Both the position numbers and the translations under genes were made by a program. Of a stretch of DNA of 64,000 bases, positions 37,721 through 49,280 are shown piece after piece. The stretch lies in contig CM030941.1 of NCBI GenBank assembly GCA_018136815.1, forward strand, positions 2,394,039 to 2,458,038, read 5' to 3'. Position 1 is the first letter of the stretch. Every line of letters starts with the position of its first letter. The stretch comes from Isochrysis galbana (taxonomy: Eukaryota; Haptophyta; Isochrysidales; Isochrysidaceae). The notes under the pieces were generated by a model that ran no database searches, was not told the origin of the DNA, and was given only the letters and a program-made list of their open reading frames with translations.

Positions 37721-37812
37721 AGAGTGAAGAGTGCTCCTCCAACCTTTTCGAATGTTTTCTTTTTTCCTTCGATTTCCCCGAGGTGCCCCTGAGATGGGTC
37801 TCCGGTTGCGAC

Positions 37813-38714
37813 TAAGACTGTGAATAGGTTTGGATTTCGACTATTAGCTATTAGGTATCTAGCTAATAGTGGCCCACCGACTATTTACATTGAAGCTAAT
37901 AGTGGCTACGTCCAGACTATTATGGGTATTATGGGTATTATCAAGATAGTTAGTAGTTAGTAGTTAGTTAGCTCTAGGTGTACACTCTAGTTGCATACTT
38001 ACTGGGAAAGAAACATGCGTGTCGGACAAGGCAACAAGGCTACTAGTTTGAAAATTATTGACGTGGCGGGGCTTCAGTCCGTGGAGGAGGCCCAGTAGAA
38101 AGTTAACAGCTTGTCCCCCCACGGACCCCTCGCTCTTTACTTGCCCTTTTCTACAGCATATATATTCTATATAATACAATATTACTGTATTTTCCCTTTG
38201 CTTTTGCCCCCCCCCCCTTTCTTTCTCTTTTTGGCGAAGCGGGGGCAACGGGAACAATTCTGGCGCGAGCGCAAGCATGGATGGGCGGCAAGAGGCGGGC
38301 AGGTGTGTGTGTGTGTGTAGCGCGCATCTCGTTGGCAGGGCGCCTGCATGATGATGCCAAGGCTACACAATCTGCAATCTGAATCTGATGACACCTTGAT
38401 GCATTCCCATTCCCTCTAAGCGGGCAAGAATATCGAGTGATCGACGAGAGATGAGGAAGCTTTTCTGGTTGTTGTTGTGGGGTGTGGCGGTGTCTGTCGC
38501 CGCGCGTAGCGCTAGAGCTCTTGGCGCATCGGCGCGTGTATCGTGTGTTTAAGGCTTTGAGGCTATTAATACCTTGTTAATACTTTTCGGGCTGCGGCCC
38601 TATTTACATAGAGGTAAATACTGTTCTCTCCACTATTTACATAGAGGTAAATAGTGCATTTCGCGGGTAGATAGCCTACTATCTAGATAGTTGTCTAATA
38701 TATTCACAGTCTTA
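37813..38714. mobile_element. Non-autonomous DNA transposon, 902 bp, 14-bp TIRs, 8-bp TSD
   Basis: TAAGACTGTGAATA at 37813-37826 and its complement at 38701-38714 form the ends. Both are flanked flush by GTTGCGAC (37805-37812 and 38715-38722). Inside are many short CTATTAG/CTATTTACAT motifs near both ends, a poly-C run at 38208-38218 and (GT)n near 38302-38318. No transposase. The 8-base duplication and the T-A-rich tip fit a hAT-like MITE. Confidence 0.85.
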
Positions 38715-38722
38715 GTTGCGAC

Positions 38723-39209
38723 AACGGAACGAGGCACCACACTGCGGCCTCCAGGGCTCCACCACAAGATCGCGCGAGGTGCGGTGTCATCATTTAAGTG
38801 GGGCTTGAGGCACCTCCTATGTATTTTCATAGTCAAGCCCCAAAAGCGAGCAACCCTTACAAGGGGGGTGGAAATGCTGCGGCGTGCGCGGGTGAGGGCA
38901 GGTGCGCTGAGGGGTGCCGTGATAGTACCGGGCTAGTGGCAGTAGTGGTACTAACGCTCATATAATTTTTATTATTATTTAAGACTACGTGTTCGCGCAA
39001 CCGCTATCAGGAAGTTGCCCCCCTACACCATCTATAGCATCTAGCTATTAGAGCCTATAGCTATTAGAGCCTATACGCCGTAGACTATAGACTATAGTGA
39101 CTATGCCAATCTCGCGGCCGTCCCGAGGAGTACTGAAGTAATGATTGACGTGTGGCGAGGCGCTCTTGCCGGTTACGGCGCACTGCGGTATCAAGCTGCG
39201 CAACGCATA
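38723..39209. other. Gene-free; left arm of an inverted repeat
   Basis: 38896-38953 is the left arm of an inverted repeat pair with 40382-40449. 39035-39105 has repeated CTATTAGAGCCTATAG-type units. No gene seen. Confidence 0.45.
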
Positions 39210-40297
39210 TCAGCTTGAGGAGGCATCTGGGGGACTACCCCAACAGTACGCCCCCTCCTTTTGCCGAGGCGTCCCCGGTATTGGACCCCAACAGTAAGCT
39301 ACTTCGTTCGCCAGCACACTGGGTCCATAGCTTTGATCAAGGATTGCCGCCTTGATAGCCGGCATAGCCGCTGCAAGCCCGCTGCAAGGCTCCGTAGTGC
39401 ACTCTCCAGCAAGGGAGGCAGACGCCGTGGATTCTTCCGGTGAGCTTGGCGCTGCAGCTGAATTGGAGATACAACGTGTGGCATTCGAATCCTCAGCCGC
39501 GGAAGATGGAATAGCCCCCCAATCGAAAGCGCGGGTGGCGCCGGTGTATGAACGATGCGTGGCCACGTGTGGGTCCGGTCCTAAATCGAGCTCGAGTTGG
39601 GGGAATTCGGCCTGGAGCTTCTGCAACGATTCGCGATCAGTGACCCGCCGAGGAGCAGTCAGCGCATCTACAGTTGGTGGGCAAAGGGCGTGAGGTCCGA
39701 GCAGTCTGGCCGGTGCTACTGCATTCTAGTTGCGAGGCGCTCCAGTGATCGTGTTGAAAGCTTACCGGGTGACGGCTTGAAAATCGGCTCCTTCTCCCGC
39801 TTCTCAGCTTCAATGAGCTGCTTGACGTCAACAATGGGTCCCCCATCAATCGCACACTTCCAAAACTTTGGCTCCGCCTTGTCTAGCTCAACGTGTAGAA
39901 TGCCGCCGTCGACAGTCCACGTGTTGAGCTCAGCCTTACGGTGCAGAACGCCATCGAGAAGCGCGCTCGGCCATCCATGCAGAGATATGCACAGTTGGCC
40001 GGCGGCCGAGAGGGTACAGCGCACATCATGAGCATGAGTCCCCTCTGGCAGCTGCAGGCTGAGCGTGAGCTCGTGGCGCGTCTGGCACCACTTGTACTCG
40101 CTCGAGGTGCCTTCCATCGCACCTCCGCCCCACGCCCCGTCCTTCCCCTTGCGGCGGGCCACCTCCCGGAGCGCGCACGGCCCTATGCCGCGAGGGACGC
40201 CTTCCCTCGGCGGCGCCGAGCTAGCTCTCGTCGGCTCGCGAGCTTTCTGGTGAGATGGGGACGAGCGAGATAATTGAGGCATTTTAGAGGGAGTCAT
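39210..40297 (-). CDS. CS-domain (NudC-like) protein, two exons
   Basis: Exon 1 40297-39766 and exon 2 39667-39210 flank a 98-base intron (donor GTAAGC, acceptor CTGTAG); joined in phase they give about 329 residues. Residues about 62-160 form a p23/NudC-type CS domain: YKWCQTRHELTLSLQLPEG, a central LHGWPSALLDGVLHRK strand pair, then LHVELDKAEPKFWKCAIDGG. Such domains act as HSP90/HSP70 co-chaperone modules. The segment after the domain (KREKEPIFKPSP, then DRESLQKLQAEFPQLELDLG) is charged, and the last 100 residues are A/S/P-rich and probably disordered. Internal start options include MEGTSSEYKW. The gene lies between inverted repeat arms at 38896-38953 and 40382-40449. Confidence 0.75.
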
Positions 40298-41244
40298 CGT
40301 CAGTCATCGGTTGTACTTAGTGGTGGATAGTGGATAGTGGTACTTGTGCAACACAGGATAATAATAGTAAACCAGCTGAGCCTTAGTACCATTACTGCCA
40401 CTAGCCCGGTAGCCCGGTACTATCACGACACCTCTCAACGCACCTGCCCGTACGCCTTGACATGCGCGGATGCTGATGCCACAGACACATACAACTATGC
40501 ACCCCTTCGCCTTCGAATCTCCCCCCTCGCAGACCCCCGGCTCCCATTATCCATTATAACTCCCACAAGTTACACAATGAGGGAAAACCCAATGAGGCGA
40601 AGCGACCTACGTCGGGCGACTCACCAGGAAAAAACATCGGGGGGGAGGGGGAGGAAATTCTCCCGTCAAAAAAGAAGAACGGCCCCTTACCACTTACTAT
40701 AGCTCTAGCTCGCTCGCGCGGTGGCTCTTGTGCTCACCTGGGTGGGTGGGTCGTCCTGGCGCGGTCGCTTCGGCGATAGCGGGGTGTCCATGAGCAGATC
40801 TTCGGTCTCGGCGAGGGCAGCGGCAGCGGTGGAGGGGCGAGCGGCGCGCGCTCCATGCCCCTATCAGTTTACTGATTGATAGTTGTGCGCCGGGAGGAAT
40901 GAACAGTGAATAGAAGCGACGCGCCTAGAAGCGCCGCCCGGGGCGTCGAGCTGGGCGGATGACGCGTCGAGCTAGGCGGACGGGCGGACGGGGCTGCGGC
41001 TTGGTCCGTGCTCGAGAGGGGACGATCGTCCTATTTGACATTTGAACACTCGTTGCTTTTCAAAATTCGCATCGCGAAGCGCGAAGAACACACACACGTG
41101 AATAAAACCTGTTAATGTTCTCGCCGCCCACGCAACTATGACATGAAACACAGGAAGGAGCCACAAAAAATATAAAGTGAAACTTGCACACCAGCCACCA
41201 TCACTTCCTTCTTCCTTCCCATTTCCAAGCGGGCAAGCGAGCGG
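40298..41244. other. Gene-free; right arm of the inverted repeat
   Basis: 40382-40449 is the complement of 38896-38953 with one short internal duplication (CCCGGTAG). Nothing else recognised up to 41244; 40730-41000 is GC-rich with no convincing frame. Confidence 0.4.
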
Positions 41245-41592
41245 CTAATCTTGATCGTCGAGGATAAAGAAAAATCGAGAGAGGCGGCCCACGCGCGCGC
41301 GCTCATTAAGTCTCCTCGCCTCAATCGGTGTCATCCATCCATACGTAAAGGGGCGAGGGACGTTGAGGAAGTCAGAACGCACGCTGCGCCGCTTAGGCTG
41401 GGGAGCTGCACTGCACGCTGGCCCATCAGCCACTCCCAGGGCCGAAATGGTGTAAGACGCAGGGCAAGCACCCATGGACCACCAAGAATCGGGCGAGGGA
41501 GGCGTGCCTACATGACCTCGGCCAGGGCGCCCAAAAATGGGAGGAGGTGACCCAGGTGCGGCCGCAGCTGCACAGATGGGCCTATGCCCCAC
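41245..41592 (-). CDS. Doubtful ORF, 115 residues
   Basis: The C-terminal half (SDFLNVPRPFTYGWMTPIEA, RRLNERARVGRLSRFFFIL) reads like protein. The N-terminal half is A/P/G-rich. No family recognised; it may be the last exon of an unknown gene or chance in GC-rich DNA. It is followed upstream by the methyltransferase gene on the same strand. Confidence 0.22.
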   Translation of the reverse strand: MGHRPICAAAAAPGSPPPIFGRPGRGHVGTPPSPDSWWSMGACPASYTISALGVADGPACSAAPQPKRRSVRSDFLNVPRPFTYGWMTPIEARRLNERARVGRLSRFFFILDDQD

Positions 41593-41748
41593 CCAGTACC
41601 GCAGCGCCGCGTGGCCGCAGCTTGGCGCGCCCTTCCGGCGATGAGTGTATGATGACGTTGAGATCTGGCCCTGACGATCTACTCGAAGGTCCGTCCGCCC
41701 AAGAGGAAAATGATGGACTGCAGCCCGATATGCGCTCGCTCCCCTCTT

Positions 41749-42711
41749 TCACTTGAGCGTGAGCAGCAGGTCACCACCCTTTGCGAACGGGCTGCCGGGG
41801 CGCTGCCAGCCATCGAGCCATGTATTCACCTCGGTCGCATCGGATGGCCCGTTGGAGATGACGCGATGCCACCTAGAGGCGGGAAACGTTGCGTTCAACC
41901 ATACGACCGGGTCGACGCCGCTCTGTCGCTTGATACGCCAGCCGATCCACTCCATGCACACGTGTGGCGGCGGCGCCGCGAGCAGCTGCCTAGCACCGGC
42001 AAGTGCAAGCGCCTCGAAGCCCTCGACATCCATCTTCATCACGTCGACCGCCGAGCCGAATGGCGACTCCGCTAGCAGCTGGTCGATGGTGGTCCTCGGT
42101 GTCATCACGCCACCCTGCGCCCGGCACCGCGCGACGTCGTCCCCCGCTTTCACCATGGTTGATGCGCCATTGGATGGGCTTGCCACCATACACATATTAG
42201 GGCCTGGCGTGTCGGCAACGAGGGCCTCCACGAGATGAACTCGCTTGCCCAGGCCGTTGAGGTTGATGGAGGCTTTCAGTAGCGTGCTGTGCCACCGGAA
42301 GGGCTCCACGACGGTCACACAGACGTGTGGGCTGACCGACGCTGCCACCAGGCTTATCCAGCCAATGTTCCCGCCGACGTCAAGTACGTGCACTCTACAG
42401 CCGTCCTGGCGTGGGGCGACGGCACGCACCGCAAGGATGGATTGGATGGCGTTCTCGATGAAGTTCTCCTCTGCGGGATGCAACCGGCCCCTCTTGGAGA
42501 TGGTCTTCGACAACCATGAGTCGTGCAGTTCATCGTGGAGGAAGATGCAGAAGCGCTGCTGCTTCGGCACCCTGGATGTCGCAAGGAGGCCCTCGGGCAG
42601 CAGCGAGGCATTCAGCAGCTCCTCGCACGGAAGCCTCAACGACGGCGGCAAGCCAGCAGACCACGCGGTCTTGGTCAGGCCAAGGAGGAGGAGGGCGTTC
42701 GTCATCGGCAT
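41749..42711 (-). CDS. FkbM-family methyltransferase with signal peptide
   Basis: A 320-residue protein if the ATG at 42711 is used; the frame is open to 42909, but this start gives a proper signal peptide (MPMTNALLLLGLTKTAWSAG). The SAM-binding loop is VHVLDVGGNIGWISLVAA, followed by VTVVEPF (acidic end of beta-2) and, later, the family-defining VDVMKMDVEGFEALALAGA. These match FkbM/Methyltransf_21 enzymes, which methylate hydroxyls on sugars or other small molecules. The leader suggests action in the secretory pathway or outside the cell. The substrate cannot be told from sequence. The 5' flank holds a poly-C/G run at 42926-42938 and the inverted repeat at 42993-43050. Confidence 0.75.
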   Translation of the reverse strand: MPMTNALLLLGLTKTAWSAGLPPSLRLPCEELLNASLLPEGLLATSRVPKQQRFCIFLHDELHDSWLSKTISKRGRLHPAEENFIENAIQSILAVRAVAPRQDGCRVHVLDVGGNIGWISLVAASVSPHVCVTVVEPFRWHSTLLKASINLNGLGKRVHLVEALVADTPGPNMCMVASPSNGASTMVKAGDDVARCRAQGGVMTPRTTIDQLLAESPFGSAVDVMKMDVEGFEALALAGARQLLAAPPPHVCMEWIGWRIKRQSGVDPVVWLNATFPASRWHRVISNGPSDATEVNTWLDGWQRPGSPFAKGGDLLLTLK

Positions 42712-43408
42712 GGCAAAGCAGCAGAATAGATGGCCAACTCCGGAGTCCTGCAGGACCGAGCGCCCCCTCCTCCGCACACCGGCCGCCCACGGGCAACCTG
42801 TGAACTTCGAGACCAAAAAAGAAGGTATTCCGAGGGTTCTGGGTCGGGGCGACCCTCGAGTGAGCATTCTGGCCTCTAGATCGTTACGACTAGGTGGTAA
42901 AAATAACACGCGCGTTCACTTTTTCTGGGGGGGGGGGGTGTGAGTATGTAGTTGTCGCGCGCCTTGAGTTGGGTGTGGCCGCGGGGTGCATTTCATTGTA
43001 CGACGACATTTATTGTACGACGACATAAGATAAATGTCGTCGTACAATGACGATGTTTAGGTGCCAGAGAGCGCAATGCTGTGCCCGACAAGCCGATGAA
43101 TAGATAGTCGCAATTGAAGCAATGAACATGGAACATGAGCTAGAACTAGAGACTAGACAGAGCAACATCTATTGTCTGGTGTCTGGCGGCATGCGGCCAG
43201 CTTGCATTGTGCATTGCGCCGCAAAGCAAAATGGTGAGAGTGAAATCAAACGGGTGACAGATGCACAAAAACTTGTCAGGGTGCGACCCGCTGGGCATCT
43301 CAGCCAGCTCTAGTTCGACGCTCGAGCAAGTGAGCAATGCACTCCCCCTCTTATCATGTGGGAGAACATCAATTAAATGATGCTCCATCCCGACCTTTGA
43401 ACAGGGCC
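42712..43408. other. Intergenic, with a fold-back hairpin
   Basis: Contains the poly(G) run 42926-42938 and the hairpin at 42993-43050. It lies between the 5' end of the methyltransferase gene and the 3' end of the membrane protein gene. No gene seen. Confidence 0.4.
42993..43050 (+). repeat. 20-bp perfect inverted repeat with a third copy in the loop
   Basis: Arms 42993-43012 and 43031-43050 pair exactly. The 18-base loop itself contains TTGTACGACGACAT, a direct copy of most of the left arm. Confidence 0.8.
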
Positions 43409-44854
43409 CTAAAGAACTGGAGAGAGCCTAAGCCGCGCACCTGCTTTTTGCAAAAGCTTGCTGTGGTACTGCACCATGTGGGCGTTGAAGTACGAATAGA
43501 AGGCGCATAAGCATGTGGTTCCCAGGAAGACGGGTGATAGCAAAGGGTACTCATATCCAAGGCCATGCAAGCCCACATATTGTGGAAAGTCGCTCGCGTA
43601 CAAGTAAGCTAGCCGAATAGACGCGATGGCTATTGGCAGCCACAAAACGACGCGGCACAGGTAGATGGATGCGAGCACGACAGCCTGGAATCCGTAAAGG
43701 AGGCGGCGCCATGAAAGAGCTGGTGTCTGATGGATGCAGACCGCAGAGTAGATCATACCTCCCGTCAGATGAGCACTTACAAATACGAGAAGCATGAATG
43801 TCTTCGAAATGGCAGCTCCAGCCATCAAGCCAACGACCTCGAAGCCAACCGTAAACAGGTGGTGAGGCACCAGGACCTTATCGATGGCCGGGTGATACCG
43901 CGATACGGTGTGGTCCATCCCGGACAATGAGCGCCAGATTATGGCCAAGAGGTCATATGTCTCGATAGCCATGTCCGCGTAGAGAGAAAAGTAAAAGAAT
44001 TGATGGTTGCCTGTGACACCATGGAGAACGGGCAGAAGAACTCCAACGACGATGTGCTCGCAGGCAAAAGTGACTTGCCCACATCCGATCTTGCGCATGT
44101 TGGGCGACGTCTCAGCCCAGAATCCCCACGGATTCATGAAGGGTGCCCTGTATGGGAATGCCAGGCCGCGCTGGCGAAGCACGTAATTTTGGTGGCACCA
44201 AGTATCCACTTTCGCTTCCCAGAGCTCAGCCATGTAAGAGATTGCTTCGTGCGCTGCAACCTCACGCTGAGCTGTCTTGTCCAACGGCAATGGGAGCTCG
44301 CGAAACTCCAAGAAGCGCGCCAGGAGTTCCTCATCTGCTGAGACGACTGGGACGTCGAAGGGTACCGATTCACCTGGAGGGTCTGGCCATGGTAACTTGC
44401 TGGGAATGGAGATTTTGCGGAGATCAAAATCCATGAAGAGGGTACGGCACCAGAACTCGGTGTGCCACATGCCGAGGTGGCAGAAAAATGCTGCAGCGCA
44501 TACAGAGATGAGGAAGGTGAGCAGCGAGAACTGGCCGATGCGTACGTCATTGCCGATGACTTGAACGCGGAAGGCGTCCTCGAGACAATTAGCGGAAATA
44601 CACCATCCGTCGTGCTCGCCCGAACGGATTTTTTTCTCGCTGGGCACCAGGCCAAGAGCTCCAAGTGAGCTGTCAAGCCAAGCCATGCTCGGCGTCACCT
44701 CACTCCACGGCACCTTCCACACACTGCTGTGCTCGAATGGTTGGGTTGCTAGGGCCGAGAACAAGCTCTCATTTGAAGGAATGACGACCAGACTGACTGT
44801 AAGGGCAACGGCGGAGACCGCGCTCAGCATGGCTCGCTCCATCGGCGAGAAGCC
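43409..44854 (-). CDS. Multi-pass membrane protein, possibly TLC-like, 5' end at an assembly gap
   Basis: The frame runs uninterrupted from the gap to the stop at 43409, about 480 residues. It has some seven hydrophobic segments, for example FSLLTFLISVCAAAFFCHLG, GFEVVGLMAGAAISKTFMLL and FQAVVLASIYLCRVVLWLPI. The order D-KVLVPHHLF (paired histidines), a long helix, then CRVVLWLP loosely follows the TRAM-LAG1-CLN8 (TLC) pattern of ceramide synthases and relatives, but the match is weak and an unrelated acyltransferase or transporter remains possible. The first ATG after the gap is at 44842 (MERAML). The frame reopens beyond the gap to 45013 (MNSVEGRVGPP), so the true start may lie in or past the Ns. 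Confidence 0.65.
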   Translation of the reverse strand, partial: GFSPMERAMLSAVSAVALTVSLVVIPSNESLFSALATQPFEHSSVWKVPWSEVTPSMAWLDSSLGALGLVPSEKKIRSGEHDGWCISANCLEDAFRVQVIGNDVRIGQFSLLTFLISVCAAAFFCHLGMWHTEFWCRTLFMDFDLRKISIPSKLPWPDPPGESVPFDVPVVSADEELLARFLEFRELPLPLDKTAQREVAAHEAISYMAELWEAKVDTWCHQNYVLRQRGLAFPYRAPFMNPWGFWAETSPNMRKIGCGQVTFACEHIVVGVLLPVLHGVTGNHQFFYFSLYADMAIETYDLLAIIWRSLSGMDHTVSRYHPAIDKVLVPHHLFTVGFEVVGLMAGAAISKTFMLLVFVSAHLTGGMIYSAVCIHQTPALSWRRLLYGFQAVVLASIYLCRVVLWLPIAIASIRLAYLYASDFPQYVGLHGLGYEYPLLSPVFLGTTCLCAFYSYFNAHMVQYHSKLLQKAGARLRLSPVL

Positions 44855-44954
44855 NNNNNNNNNNNNNNNNNNNNNNNNNNNNNNNNNNNNNNNNNNNNNN
44901 NNNNNNNNNNNNNNNNNNNNNNNNNNNNNNNNNNNNNNNNNNNNNNNNNNNNNN
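44855..44954. other. Assembly gap (100 N)
   Basis: Exactly 100 undetermined bases, a conventional placeholder length, so the real distance and even the continuity of the flanks are unknown. Confidence 0.99.
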
Positions 44955-45013
44955 GTACTGCTTGTATAGTATGCCTCCGTCGGAGGGCCGACTCTTCCCT
45001 CGACACTGTTCAA

Positions 45014-45745
<732 letters not shown>

Positions 45746-47593
45746 GTGGGCTGCAGCAGGCTCTTGTTGCACCGAGAAGGCACTCCACATACGCGGCAAC
45801 TGCCTCAAGCTCCCGGCATGAGCTGCCTTCGAGCCCTCGTGCCCAACCGCAGACCAAGGCTCATTACTGCTGCTGTGCTCCCTCGCCAGGTACAAATGGT
45901 GTCACATCGCCGCGTCGTGACCTGCACATCGATGCAGCGCTCCAATTCGTTGCGAACGGGAGACTGCTACAGCGGCCGGCTCTCGGGAGAGTATCTAAGC
46001 AGTCGCAAGTCGGGCTCTCTTGACATTGCCCACGACCCGCCGATGCAAGTCTTCACTAAGCACTGGACGCTATGGTCCGCCGATCACCTCAAGATGAGTG
46101 ACAGCCGTATTGCAGGCTCACTACAGTTCCTGTGGCTCGCCACTGTCGCACTCGGCTACGCACTCATTGGCGGCCTGCCCGGCTGTGGTCTGCCCATCCT
46201 GCTCGCCGAGGAGTACCGGCCCAATATCTTGCAGCTAGCGTGGATCTTCTTCATTCTAGCGTGCTTGCGCTGGGTACCGGAGGATCACAACTCTGCTGCA
46301 ATTTACTACATCCATGCCCTTGTTGGCGGTCTCGCCGCTGATGGCATATACCGAGGTGGCTGGCGCAGCATGACGTTGATGTATGTCATCCTGATGTTTC
46401 CGATGCTGGACTACTTTGTCGGCACGGACTCGCGCTCTCCTCCTCCAAAGCAGGAGCTCAATTCTAAGAGCTTCCGTCTGGCATCCCTAATGCAGCCAAT
46501 AACACAGCTCGTTTTCCTCATATGGTCGTGCGTGATAATTGCTTACGGCAACGATAGCGGCAAGCTGACGGTGGCCGAAGTGGTTGGCGCATCCATCTCC
46601 TTTGGCACGTACACTGGTGCAATCGGAATTACGTATGCTCATGAACTCTGCCACCGTCATTCGAGTCTCGACAAATATCTAGGCATCATGAATCTGATTC
46701 TTGTTTGTTACCCTCACTTCAACATTGAGCACAACAAGGGGCACCATAAGATGATCGCAACGGAGGAAGACCCAGCAACAGCTCGTGCGGGCGAGACCTT
46801 CTACCAATTTCTTCCGCGTGTCATCATGGGCGAGCTTCGCTCAGCTGCCGACATCGAGCGCCGTCGGCTACTGAAGAAAGGGCTGCCCTTTATTCATCCC
46901 TGTAATGAACTCATTCGTCTTTTCTCCGCTACCACATGCGTGGCCCTGCTCATCGGTACAATCTTCGGTGCAAAAGCCTGTCTCTTCTTCTGCGGGCAGT
47001 GCGCCGTCGCCCTGTTGCTCTTCGAGTCCGTCAACTACCTTGAGCACTATGGACTTGAACGTCGTCAGCATAGCGATGACATCTCGCTTCCTGTCGAATG
47101 GCGCTACGAGCCCGTTGCTCTGCGCCACGCTTGGGACTCTCCTACTCGTCTCGTGAACACATTCATCTTAAAGCTGCAACGGCATGCCGACCACCATGTT
47201 CATGCTGGAAAGCGCTACCAGCAACTTACCATCTCCGATGCCTCGCCACAGCTGCCAGGCGGATACGCGACGATGATTGTGCTCGCCTTCGTGCCGCCTC
47301 TCTGGTTTGCAGTAATGGATCCCCGACTCCTTGAGCACCGGCGGCGTAATCCTAGGCAACAGTACCGTCATTGGCCTCGGGGCTTTGTGCCGCCAGTCCC
47401 GACAAGCCTCGCTCAAGCGGGCATCAAGGGGGCCGGCCGCGTCATTATTTCGGGCCAACGGTGGGGTCGTGGCCGCCTCGCCCAACGAAGGACGTCGGAC
47501 CGCCGGCGGTCGTCCTGTACGATCTGCTTGGATCCTGAGCGATGCACGGAATCGGAGAACATCGACAACGACGACTTGTTCATCGAGGACTAG
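45746..47593 (+). CDS. AlkB-type integral-membrane alkane/fatty-chain hydroxylase
   Basis: A 615-codon frame encoding a di-iron membrane monooxygenase. The histidine boxes are all present in order: HELCHRHSS (box 1), [10 protein letters not shown] (box 2), NYLEHYGL (the AlkB-specific box) and [18 protein letters not shown] (box 3). At least six hydrophobic helices surround them (e.g. [20 protein letters not shown]). Such enzymes hydroxylate terminal carbons of alkanes or related chains using rubredoxin-type electron donors. Residues 1-120 form a leader with several candidate starts (45746, 45818, 45896); the enzyme core begins near MQVFTKHW. After the usual family end ([15 protein letters not shown]) about 100 extra arginine-rich residues follow, possibly an unspliced intron or a novel tail; no clean splice was found. 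Confidence 0.85.
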   Translation: MGCSRLLLHREGTPHTRQLPQAPGMSCLRALVPNRRPRLITAAVLPRQVQMVSHRRVVTCTSMQRSNSLRTGDCYSGRLSGEYLSSRKSGSLDIAHDPPMQVFTKHWTLWSADHLKMSDSRIAGSLQFLWLATVALGYALIGGLPGCGLPILLAEEYRPNILQLAWIFFILACLRWVPEDHNSAAIYYIHALVGGLAADGIYRGGWRSMTLMYVILMFPMLDYFVGTDSRSPPPKQELNSKSFRLASLMQPITQLVFLIWSCVIIAYGNDSGKLTVAEVVGASISFGTYTGAIGITYAHELCHRHSSLDKYLGIMNLILVCYPHFNIEHNKGHHKMIATEEDPATARAGETFYQFLPRVIMGELRSAADIERRRLLKKGLPFIHPCNELIRLFSATTCVALLIGTIFGAKACLFFCGQCAVALLLFESVNYLEHYGLERRQHSDDISLPVEWRYEPVALRHAWDSPTRLVNTFILKLQRHADHHVHAGKRYQQLTISDASPQLPGGYATMIVLAFVPPLWFAVMDPRLLEHRRRNPRQQYRHWPRGFVPPVPTSLAQAGIKGAGRVIISGQRWGRGRLAQRRTSDRRRSSCTICLDPERCTESENIDNDDLFIED

Positions 47594-48084
47594 CCTATCG
47601 CATCCCGTTTGCGGATTTCAGCGTTGCTGCCACGTGCTTACGCACCAGGCTTGCACAATTCTTTCTGTGTCACCACCGTCAGCCAATGCTGCTCTGCGGC
47701 TCCGTGCCGTTGCTTTCGCCCGCAACTCGAAGAGAGATGCATGTTGTGCGTTTGTGCGTCCTTCACTACCGGAGGCCAACTACGTGCGCGCCCAGGAAGC
47801 TCAACCTCCCTCCGTGTCTATTGCACATTCTTCACAAGGTGTTCAATATTCTCTTTGCATTCAGCAGTCCAATGCTCGTGTAATGCATTCATGCGCACAT
47901 CGGCGCACATTAGCATCTATAAGAAGGTGAAACCTGAGGTGCTCAATTTGGTTTTCACCCCAGCCCCCTCCCATGTAAGTGTAGTACACATAAAAACACT
48001 TGAAGATTCAGGGCTAGCACCTACTACCGACTAAGCATCTTCTATCTCTCGACCGACACCGCCCTTATTTCCCTTCCCTCGCAC
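47594..48084. other. 3' flank of the hydroxylase gene and a retroposon fragment
   Basis: 47594-48000 holds no recognised gene. 48001-48084 (TTGAAGATTCAGGGCTAGCA, CCTACTA, then ACACCGCCCTTATTTCCCTTCC) matches the poly(T)-ended retroposon family and stops exactly at the LINE hairpin. Confidence 0.55.
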
Positions 48085-49280
48085 AAACTATCGCTATAGT
48101 TTCAGCGATGGAGCGCGCGCCGACCGCTCCCACCTCCCAGCTCCCCGCCGTCACGACGCCCCACCGGGGCCGCCCCAAGCCGCCGGAGCCGAAGCGCTCG
48201 CAGGCTGCCCCCCTAACGGACAGCGACGTCGACATGATCCTCCCACCCTCGCCTCCCCACCAGCCACAGAAGCAGGGAACAGGCAGAGTCCTGTTCCTTG
48301 CAGAACAAAAGGGCCAGCCTCTGGCCCTGCCGCCTGCCACTGCCGCCTTGCCACCCCAACAAGGACCCCCCATGGTGGGTGGCAGCACTGCTGCCACCCC
48401 CATGGAGGCAACTCCTACCACCAGTGCACCCCTCGTGGGCGGGCACTTCACACAACAATCAATCCTGGGGGCCTTTTCGGCCTCCAACCTCTCAAAGAAC
48501 ACCAACCAGAAATCGTACGCCGAAGCGGCTGGACCCATGGCACAGCAGCCAGCACAGCAGCAGCAAGCCTCACCCCAACCCACTCAACAACCCACGCTAC
48601 CCTCGCGCAAGCGAGCGGACCCGCAGTCGGACCCAAAACCGAATCCACCCATAGCAACGCAATTCGCCTCCCCCCCTCATGATCAAGATGAGGAAGAAGA
48701 ACCGGAGGACACTCCATTTTACATTCAGCTAGCGCAGCTAGCCGACGACAAGAAGGACATCAAGAGCGAGGACATGGCAACCTACATGAAGTTCCTTCTT
48801 TCCAAGCTAGAGGGCTTGGACGCTACCCCGGATGGGATGGACAAAGGCCGCAAAGGGCCTTGGATTTTTTATGTCGATGACGACGCACACGAGCAATTCA
48901 AGGCCGCATACGGCGACAAACTTCAAGCCACCCTATCGGGCGTCTCACACGAATTCGCGATCACCTATGGGGCGCTAGCCGACTCAGCCCCCCGCAAGTC
49001 AAGCGCGATCCGATCCTCTCTAAAGGAGGTAGCCACGTACATCGTCTTTCGTATCTTTGACCCGGTCAAAGCATACAAGACCAAGACTCGCCACCTGGCT
49101 AGCGCGCTGGAGCGTGAAGGTTTCCACGTGCTGAGGGGCAATCAACAGCGCGCCAAGACTACCCTCGAGGGGATCACTAAAGTGGAATCGGGCAAGCGCC
49201 CGATTTGGCACTTCTATGTCTACACGGACACGTCCGCCCTAGGGCATCGCTTCCCTAGGAACATCCACGTGACCCTCGAC
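48085..49280 (+). mobile_element. LINE copy 3: 5' hairpin and ORF1, truncated at the 3' side
   Basis: The hairpin (48085-48102) has loop CGCT instead of TGTT; ORF1 begins at 48108. It aligns with the reference ORF1 through LDATPDGMDKGRKGPWIFYV and up to HVTLDD at about 49280, then runs into unrelated sequence and stops at 49299-49301. The zinc-finger C-terminus and all of ORF2 are absent. The frame up to the break is intact. The ORF1 hairpin (48272-48301) carries paired base changes relative to copy 2. Confidence 0.85.
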
